Shown here: positions 1-4,855 of the stretch, one piece after another | How positions within the stretch are numbered: position 1 is the stretch's first letter | How the letters are laid out: every line of letters starts with the position of its first letter | Assembly (NCBI GenBank): GCA_025937615.1 | Contig: JAICRA010000108.1 | Span: 1 to 5,876 of the forward strand | DNA: 5,876 bases | DNA from: Thermomicrobiales bacterium | Lineage (GTDB): Bacteria > Chloroflexota > Chloroflexia > Thermomicrobiales > UBA6265 | Reading direction: 5' to 3' | Position numbers and translations under genes: made by a program | The notes under the pieces: generated by a model | Database searches by the model: none | What the model saw: only the letters and a program-made list of their open reading frames with translations | What the model was told of the DNA's origin: nothing

Positions 1-1473
1 GACCTCTGGCCCGGCGAGATCCACGCCGTCCTCGGCGAGAACGGGGCCGGCAAGACCACGCTCATGAACGTGCTCGCCGGGATGTACCAGCCCGATTCCG
101 GGACGATCCGCATCGCTGGCGAGGAGGTGCGGATCAGCTCACCGGCGGACGCGCTCCATCGCGGCATCGGTACGGTCTATCAGCACTTCACCCTCGTGCC
201 GAATCTCTCCATCCTGGAGAACGTCGTGCTCGGCGCCGAAGGTGGGATCTTGGTCAATCTCGGCGCCGCGGAAGGTCGGGTGACGTCGCTGCTCTCCGAC
301 TTCGGGCTCGACGTCTCACCTCATACCGAGATCCGGCACCTGGCCCTGGGCCAGCGTCAGCGCGTCGAGATCATCAAGGTTCTCGTCCGGGGCTCCCGCG
401 TGCTTCTCCTCGACGAGCCGACGTCCGTGCTCACCCCGGGCGAGGTGACGTCTCTGCTCAATCTGTTGCGTCGCCTACGCGACCAGGGCATCGCCGTGGT
501 CCTCATCACGCACAAGCTGGGCGAGGCACTGGCGGTCAGTGACCGCGTCACCATCCTGCGCGGCGGGCGCAACGCCGGTGACCTGGGACCGGACGTCATT
601 TCCGGGGCGAACCGGGAGAGTGTCCGCCAGCGCATCGTTGAGCAGATGTTCGGTGGATCCCAGTTGGGAGAGACACATCCGTCCGGCCATCGCCAGAACG
701 GCGAAGCCTTGCTCTCGCTGCGCGGCATCTCGACGCTGGGAGATCGCGGCGCTCCGGCGCTGCATGATCTCTCGCTCGACCTGCATCGTGGTGAGATCTT
801 TGGGATCGCCGGGGTCGATGGCAACGGTCAGAAGGAGCTGGGCGAGGTCATTGCCGGGCAGAGGCAGGCCACCTCGGGGCAGGTGCTCTTTGATGGTGTC
901 GATATCACCAATCGGGGGGTCACGGTCGCGACCCGGCTCGGTATTGGATATGTCACCGACGACCGCCTGCACGAAGGCTCTGTCGCGAGCTCCAGCATCA
1001 CCGACAACGTCGCCTTGAAGTCGATTGGGCGCAGGCCGTTCTCCAATGGCTTCTGGCTGAACCGGCGGGCGATGGAGGAGCACGCGCGCCATCTGATCGC
1101 CGACTTCGACGTCAAGGCGCCCGGACCGGATACCGCGATCGGCATGCTCTCGGGGGGCAACATCCAGAAGCTGCTGCTGGCCCGCGAGCTGGCGCTCGAT
1201 CCGAAGCTGCTCGTTTGTAACAAGCCGACGACTGGTCTCGATCTGAGAACCGCTCGCTTCGTCCTCCAGTCGCTCCGCCGAGAGGCCGACGCGGGTAAGG
1301 TCGTGGTTCTGATCTCGTCGGAGCTCGAGGAGTTGATGGAGGTCAGCGACCGCATCGGCGTGATGTACAACGGCCAGCTGGTGGCCGTCATGCCGCGCGC
1401 CGAGGCAGACCTGGAGCTCCTCGGCGACCTCATGCTGGGCGGAGTGAGACGCCAGCGACGGGTACCGGCGTGA
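1..1473 (+). CDS. BMP/nucleoside-type ABC importer, fused double-domain ATPase (5' partial)
   Basis: This is the cytoplasmic ATPase that powers the importer made by the next three genes. It is of the YufO/NupO (RbsA/MglA-like) kind, with two ABC domains in one chain. The window begins inside domain 1: the frame is open from base 1 and reads into a Walker A (GENGAGKTT, residues 12-20 counted from the window edge). Family proteins are usually about 500-510 residues and 490 are present, so roughly 20-30 N-terminal residues are missing. Domain 1 has a Q-loop Gln at about 61, a signature reading LALGQ at 114-118 (not LSGGQ), Walker B LLLDEP at 135-140 and a switch His at 171, so it should hydrolyse ATP. 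Domain 2 has a degenerate Walker A (GVDGNGQKE, about 271-279) without GK[ST], a signature SGGNIQK at 384-390, a Walker B altered to NKPT at about 407-410, and Ser where the switch His is expected (about 440). A non-hydrolysing second site is normal in this family. The stop TGA at 1471-1473 overlaps the permease start. The transported ligand cannot be deduced from this subunit. Confidence 0.95.
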   Translation, partial: DLWPGEIHAVLGENGAGKTTLMNVLAGMYQPDSGTIRIAGEEVRISSPADALHRGIGTVYQHFTLVPNLSILENVVLGAEGGILVNLGAAEGRVTSLLSDFGLDVSPHTEIRHLALGQRQRVEIIKVLVRGSRVLLLDEPTSVLTPGEVTSLLNLLRRLRDQGIAVVLITHKLGEALAVSDRVTILRGGRNAGDLGPDVISGANRESVRQRIVEQMFGGSQLGETHPSGHRQNGEALLSLRGISTLGDRGAPALHDLSLDLHRGEIFGIAGVDGNGQKELGEVIAGQRQATSGQVLFDGVDITNRGVTVATRLGIGYVTDDRLHEGSVASSSITDNVALKSIGRRPFSNGFWLNRRAMEEHARHLIADFDVKAPGPDTAIGMLSGGNIQKLLLARELALDPKLLVCNKPTTGLDLRTARFVLQSLRREADAGKVVVLISSELEELMEVSDRIGVMYNGQLVAVMPRAEADLELLGDLMLGGVRRQRRVPA

Positions 1474-2621
1474 CCCGAGCAGGATTTGCCCCGTCCCGCT
1501 TCACACCGCTGCTCACGTCACTTGCCGCCATCGCGGCAGCGCTCATCCTGGGCGGGGTCTTTCTGGCAATGCGCGGCAAAGATCCCATCGCCGCCTACAG
1601 CATGCTGATCAGCCGCGGGCTCGGCACATCCTATGGCATCACAGAAACCCTCATTCGGATGGCACCCTTGCTGATTGTGAGCGCGGGGTTGCTCATCTCG
1701 CTCCGCGCTGGTGTCTGGAACATTGGTATCGACGGGCAACTCCTGGTCGGCGCCCTCTTCGCGGGGGTAGCCGCGGCGGCCATTGTCGGACAGGTCCCAA
1801 GCCCCGTGATGTGGATGGTGGCGGCGCTGGCCGGAATGAGTGGTGGGCTGCTCTGGGCGCTCGTCCCCGGCATTCTGCGCGTTCGCTGGGGTCTCAACGA
1901 GATCATCACCACCTTGATGATGAATTATGTCGCCCTCAATGTGACGTCCTGGTTGGTGAAGGGACCCGTCAAGGACCCGGCCGTCGTACCACCGCAGACC
2001 ATCCTCATCCCCCGCGATCTTCGTCTGCCAGCGATCCCCGGCACCACTGTCCACGTGGGTCTTCTCGTGGGGCTCATCGTGGTGCTGCTGGTAACGGTCC
2101 TCTTCCGGAACACGGTAATCGGGTTCATGCTCGACGTCCTGGGTCGAAACCGCCAAGCCGCCATCCATGCTGGGATGCCGGTCAATCGCCTGACGCTGGT
2201 CGCGTTGCTGGCGAGCGGCACACTCGCCGGGCTGGCTGGTGCGAACGACATCCTCGGTGTGAAGGGGTTGTTTCAGGGAAACTGGAATCCGGGATACGGT
2301 TTCGCCGCCTTCGCTCTCGTCTATCTCGCCCGGTTGAACAGTCTCTGGCTCATCCCCTTCGCCTACTTCCTCTCCTTCCTCGCCATCGGCGGGGAGATGA
2401 TGGCGCGACCGTTGGGAATTCCGACCTACTTCGTCGAGATGCTCGAGGGATTGATGCTGATCTGCTTCGCGGTCGCCACCTACGTCGAACGGATGCGCTC
2501 TCCGTTTGCGCGCGCGGAAGAGGTCGAGACCGGTCCGGCTAATGCCGGCGAGCCGCCCGGGCCGGTGTTGGGTGATGGACTGCTCGAGCCGGTCGCTCAG
2601 TCGTCCGGAGGTCAGCTGTGA
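1470..2621 (+). CDS. BMP/nucleoside-type ABC importer permease A (YufP/NupP-like)
   Basis: This is an integral membrane subunit of the BPD_transp_2 family. It forms half of the translocation pore and should pair with the permease encoded just downstream. The 383-residue product has hydrophobic stretches at about 12-33, 61-80, 90-107, 112-135, 143-160, 194-212, 240-262, 274-288 and 292-340. Family landmarks are WNIGIDGQ (83-90, the NIG-[ED]GQ motif), [13 protein letters not shown] (143-155), a cytoplasmic coupling segment [12 protein letters not shown] (225-236) and [12 protein letters not shown] (249-260). The start is GTG at 1470, sharing GTGA with the ATPase stop. There is no good Shine-Dalgarno sequence at the usual distance, and the next in-frame ATG would cut into the first membrane helix, so coupled translation from GTG is favoured. 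Residues from about 343 form a hydrophilic acidic/Pro/Gly-rich tail of some 40 residues that seems longer than usual for the family. Substrate specificity is not readable here. Confidence 0.93.
   Translation: MTRAGFAPSRFTPLLTSLAAIAAALILGGVFLAMRGKDPIAAYSMLISRGLGTSYGITETLIRMAPLLIVSAGLLISLRAGVWNIGIDGQLLVGALFAGVAAAAIVGQVPSPVMWMVAALAGMSGGLLWALVPGILRVRWGLNEIITTLMMNYVALNVTSWLVKGPVKDPAVVPPQTILIPRDLRLPAIPGTTVHVGLLVGLIVVLLVTVLFRNTVIGFMLDVLGRNRQAAIHAGMPVNRLTLVALLASGTLAGLAGANDILGVKGLFQGNWNPGYGFAAFALVYLARLNSLWLIPFAYFLSFLAIGGEMMARPLGIPTYFVEMLEGLMLICFAVATYVERMRSPFARAEEVETGPANAGEPPGPVLGDGLLEPVAQSSGGQL
2607..2611 (+). promoter_or_regulatory. Shine-Dalgarno GGAGG for permease B
   Basis: GGAGG lies six bases before the GTG at 2618, inside the last codons of permease A. 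It supports this GTG as the true start and shows that permease B can recruit its own ribosomes as well as being coupled through the GTGA overlap. Confidence 0.75.
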
Positions 2622-3562
2622 CTATCGGCGGCATTCCCCTCGCCGCCTTTGTCACCGCGATGCTTGCCGCGGGTCTGGTGGCCGCGGCGCCACTCGTGAT
2701 GGCGGCACTTGGCGAAGCAGTGGGGGAGAAGTCAGGGCTGCTCAATCTCGGCATCGAGGGGATGATGCTCTGCGGTGCCTTCTTCGGGTTCTACGCGGCC
2801 TACCAGACCGGCACCGCCCTTTGGGGCGTTCTGGCCGGGATTGGTGCCGGCCTAACCCTCGGGCTGCTGTTCGCCATCCTTACCGTCTCTTTACGCGTTG
2901 ATCAAGTGCTAGTTGGGTTGGCGATCACCATTTTCGGCGGGGGGCTGACCGCGTTTCTCTACCGGGATATCTTTGGCGGGCAGAATCCCTCCCTCAACGT
3001 GGACACGCCCCGCCTGGCGATCCCATTGTTGAGTCGAATCCCCATCCTGGGTGATGCGGTGTTCAATCAGGGGTTGCTCTTCTATCTGGCTTTCGCATTC
3101 GTGCCGGTGTTCACGTTTCTGCTGGCCCGGACGCGCTTCGGGCTCCAGGTGCGCGCGGTCGGCGAGCATCCGTTTGCCGCGGACGCCGCCGGGGTCGACG
3201 TTGCCCGTACCCGCTACATCGCCGCCCTGATCGCGGGCACGATGGCCGGTCTCGCCGGGGCATTTCTCTCGGTCGCCGACTTGAAGATCTTCCAGGTCGG
3301 GATGACGGTCGGCACGGGGTTCATTGCCCTTGCGCTGACGATGGTGGGCGGCTGGAATCCGTATCGCATTCTGCTGGCCTCGGTCCTCTTCGGTCTCCTC
3401 CGCTCGCTCGGCAATGGTCTGCAGATACTTGGGATCAACGTTCGCACCGAGTTCATTACCATGCTTCCCTACATTGGGATCATGGTTGCCTTGGCGCTCC
3501 TGGCCGGACGAACCTCGCTCCCGGCGGCCCTCGGGGTGCCGTATGCCCGCGGCCGTCGCTAA
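2618..3562 (+). CDS. BMP/nucleoside-type ABC importer permease B (YufQ/NupQ-like)
   Basis: This is the second pore subunit of the importer (BPD_transp_2 family), predicted to sit in the cytoplasmic membrane with permease A. It has 314 residues, usual for this subunit. Hydrophobic segments lie at about 7-31, 42-62, 68-91, 97-115, 151-170, 198-219, 232-245, 251-268 and 281-297. Diagnostic motifs are NLGIEGMM (43-50), the coupling segment GLQVRAVGEHPFAADAAGV (175-193), AGTMAGLAGAFLS (206-218) and GTGFIALAL followed by GGWNP (232-248). These match the YufQ side of the pair rather than YufP. Translation starts at a GTG within the GTGA overlap with permease A, preceded by GGAGG at 2607-2611. The stop is TAA at 3560-3562, after a short basic tail. 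The break to the next gene is the first in the array that is not an overlap. Confidence 0.94.
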   Translation: MTIGGIPLAAFVTAMLAAGLVAAAPLVMAALGEAVGEKSGLLNLGIEGMMLCGAFFGFYAAYQTGTALWGVLAGIGAGLTLGLLFAILTVSLRVDQVLVGLAITIFGGGLTAFLYRDIFGGQNPSLNVDTPRLAIPLLSRIPILGDAVFNQGLLFYLAFAFVPVFTFLLARTRFGLQVRAVGEHPFAADAAGVDVARTRYIAALIAGTMAGLAGAFLSVADLKIFQVGMTVGTGFIALALTMVGGWNPYRILLASVLFGLLRSLGNGLQILGINVRTEFITMLPYIGIMVALALLAGRTSLPAALGVPYARGRR

Positions 3563-3658
3563 CCTGCTCGAACACCATGGGTGACGAAGGAGGTGAACCC
3601 CGCAACGAGATGCATGGCAAGACAGCAAGACGACACGTTGTGAGCCGTCAGTCAGTAG

Positions 3659-3678
3659 GGGTGCGGCACACCGCGCCC
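3659..3678 (+). promoter_or_regulatory. GC-rich hairpin upstream of the binding-protein ribosome site
   Basis: GGGTGCGG (3659-3666) pairs with CCGCGCCC (3671-3678) around a CACA loop. This gives eight base pairs, seven Watson-Crick and one T-G. The helix ends four bases before AAGGAG, and no T-run follows, so it is not a classical terminator. A plausible role is protecting a processed 5' end so that the binding protein is made in excess over the membrane subunits, as is common for ABC importers. That role is inferred. Confidence 0.45.
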
Positions 3679-3682
3679 GTGC

Positions 3683-3688
3683 AAGGAG
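3683..3688 (+). promoter_or_regulatory. Shine-Dalgarno AAGGAG for the binding-protein gene
   Basis: AAGGAG lies seven bases before the ATG at 3696, an ideal distance. It fixes this ATG as the start, in agreement with the signal peptide that begins there. Confidence 0.85.
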
Positions 3689-3695
3689 AGGACGA

Positions 3696-4778
3696 ATGAA
3701 TCGCCACCGCGTACGTCTGGCATTGATCGCGGCCGTCGCGCTGCTCGTGCAGATGACTGTTGCCGGACCGATTACCGCCCAGGACGCCACACCTGCGCCG
3801 GGTGAGACCGCCGGTGTGGCGGTCGACCAGATCGCCGTCGTCACCCCAGCATCGCGCACTAACCAGGGGTGGGATCAGCAGGCGGCGGATGCCGTTGAGT
3901 CTGTTGCCGAGGAGGCCGGGATCGAGGCTGTCGTCGCTGAGAACGCTGGGTACGAGGACATCACTCCCGTCTTGCGGGACCTCGCCGCGGGTGGCGCGGA
4001 CCTCATCATCTGCCACGCCAGTGGCTACCAGACTGTCTGCCCGGAATTCGCCGCCGAGTCAGGAGTTCCGGTCGCGGTTATCGAGAATCCAGACGCCGTT
4101 TCCCCAGGTCTCGTCGCTGACATCGAGACCCAGGCCCAGGAAGTCGCCTACCTTGCCGGTGTGCTTGCCGGCGAAGTGACAGAGACGGGAACGGTCGGGG
4201 TGGTTGTTTCAGGCGAGCCGCCAACCTGGAACTACATGACGGTTGGATTTGCCGAGGGTCTTAAGGCAGCGAACCCTGACGACACCATGCTCTACAGCGT
4301 CATCGGCGAGGCCGCCTATGACGACGCTGCCGGCGCCAAACGAGTCACAGAGCAGCAGTTGGCCGCCGGCGCCGATGTCATCTTTGGCATGGGCGACGGC
4401 GCATCGTTCGGCATGATCCAGGCCATCGAAGAGCACAACGCCCAGGAGGGCGCCAACAAGGCGTGGTTCATCGACGTCATCGGCGACAAGAAGGCCGAGC
4501 ATGGCGACGTGTTGCTCAGCTCGGTGCTGTTTGACTACACCGGCATCTACAAGCAGATGCTGGATGACCTGGCGAACGGCACGTTCGGCGACGTCTACAC
4601 GATGGACGTCAAGAACGGCGGTGTTCGCCTGCTCGACCTTCCCGAAGATTTGAAGCAGGATGCCAAGGACGCAGTCGCCGAGGCCGAGTCTGCGATCGTC
4701 GATGGTTCGATCACAGTCTCAGCCATCAGCGATGCCGAAGAGATGAAGGCCAAGATCGCGGAACTCTTCCCGCAATAG
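3696..4778 (+). CDS. BMP/PnrA-family ABC importer substrate-binding protein, secreted
   Basis: This is the extracytoplasmic ligand-binding subunit of the importer, of the BMP family (PnrA/TmpC, BmpA, YufN/NupN type; periplasmic-binding-protein fold). The 360-residue product starts with a signal peptide: basic n-region (MNRHRVR), hydrophobic core at about 8-23 and probable cleavage after ITA at residue 28, followed by a Pro/Ala/Thr-rich linker (DATPAPGETAG). No lipobox Cys is present. The mature domain begins at about 44 (DQIAVVTP). The family-typical first-lobe loop is TNQGWDQQ (55-62), with an LRDLAAGGADLIIC strand (93-106). Second-lobe features are AYLAGVLAGE (151-160), GEAAYDDAAGAKR (204-216), GADVIFGMGDG (225-235), WFIDVIGD (257-264), LLSSVLFDY (273-281) and KNGGVRLL (306-313). 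Trp59 and Trp178 are candidate ligand-stacking residues by position only. Cys106 and Cys115 could form a disulfide. It lies last in the transporter array with its own ribosome site. Known BMP ligands are purine nucleosides and, for RfuA, riboflavin; the ligand here is undetermined. Confidence 0.92.
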   Translation: MNRHRVRLALIAAVALLVQMTVAGPITAQDATPAPGETAGVAVDQIAVVTPASRTNQGWDQQAADAVESVAEEAGIEAVVAENAGYEDITPVLRDLAAGGADLIICHASGYQTVCPEFAAESGVPVAVIENPDAVSPGLVADIETQAQEVAYLAGVLAGEVTETGTVGVVVSGEPPTWNYMTVGFAEGLKAANPDDTMLYSVIGEAAYDDAAGAKRVTEQQLAAGADVIFGMGDGASFGMIQAIEEHNAQEGANKAWFIDVIGDKKAEHGDVLLSSVLFDYTGIYKQMLDDLANGTFGDVYTMDVKNGGVRLLDLPEDLKQDAKDAVAEAESAIVDGSITVSAISDAEEMKAKIAELFPQ

Positions 4779-4798
4779 AGCAGCACAATGCCCCAGTA

Positions 4799-4828
4799 CT
4801 CCCTCTCCTGGCGCGCCGGGAGAGGGAG
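4799..4828 (+). terminator. Long perfect hairpin without T-tract (terminator, mRNA stabiliser or REP-like repeat)
   Basis: CTCCCTCTCC (4799-4808) is the exact reverse complement of GGAGAGGGAG (4819-4828). The helix continues inward through a T-G and two G-C pairs to a CGCG loop at 4812-4815, for about 13 pairs in all. It starts 20 bases after the binding-protein stop. No T-run follows, so intrinsic termination is doubtful, and it may instead mark a 3' end protected from exonucleases or a partial attenuator before the aminotransferase gene. Pyrimidine/purine-armed hairpins of this look are also common as dispersed intergenic repeats in GC-rich bacteria. The structure is certain from the bases; its role is not. 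Confidence 0.5.
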
Positions 4829-4845
4829 CCAGGGCGTGGGCAATT

Positions 4846-4850
4846 GGAGG
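4846..4850 (+). promoter_or_regulatory. Shine-Dalgarno GGAGG for the aminotransferase gene
   Basis: GGAGG lies five bases before the ATG at 4856. It sets the start, which also places the conserved N-terminal AAGPV motif at residues 13-17, as expected for the family. Confidence 0.8.
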
Positions 4851-4855
4851 CGGCT

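Larger units (their letters stand above)
3563..3695 (+). promoter_or_regulatory. Leader region before the binding-protein gene, with orphan SD and hairpins
   Basis: This gap separates tightly overlapping permease genes from the binding-protein gene. It contains AAGGAGGTGA at 3587-3596, a near-perfect match to the 16S anti-SD complement, but no start codon at a usable distance: the next ATGs, at 3610 and 3614, are 16 or more bases past GGAGG. An 8-bp hairpin sits at 3659-3678. A weaker hairpin, GACG/CGTC plus CAC/GTG, lies at 3629-3649. ACCCC (3597-3601) could instead pair with GGGGT (3658-3662), which would disrupt the downstream hairpin. An 8-base near-tandem repeat (GCAAGACA, GCAAGACG) is at 3617-3632. 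I see no convincing -35/-10 promoter and cannot match a known riboswitch. Post-transcriptional tuning of binding-protein expression is an inference. Confidence 0.4.

Noticed and set aside
1811..2542. A 243-codon + strand frame inside permease A
   Set aside because: Out-of-frame reading of a clear membrane protein gene, giving an Arg/His-rich product with no motif.
3563..3695. A sigma70-type promoter for the binding-protein gene
   Set aside because: TTGTGA at 3638-3643 has no acceptable -10 partner at 16-18 bases; the region there is GC-rich hairpin sequence.
3577..3699. A 40-codon mini-ORF (ATG 3577 to TGA 3697-3699) whose stop overlaps the binding-protein ATG as ATGA
   Set aside because: The overlap is neat and could mean coupling, but no ribosome site precedes ATG 3577, the internal ATG at 3610 is too far from AAGGAGGTGA, and the product looks random. 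Kept only as a possibility for ribosome profiling to settle.
2909..3859. A 316-codon open frame on the minus strand spanning the leader gap
   Set aside because: Low-complexity, Arg-rich shadow of permease B and the binding-protein start. No domain motif is visible, and both overlapping + strand genes are well supported.
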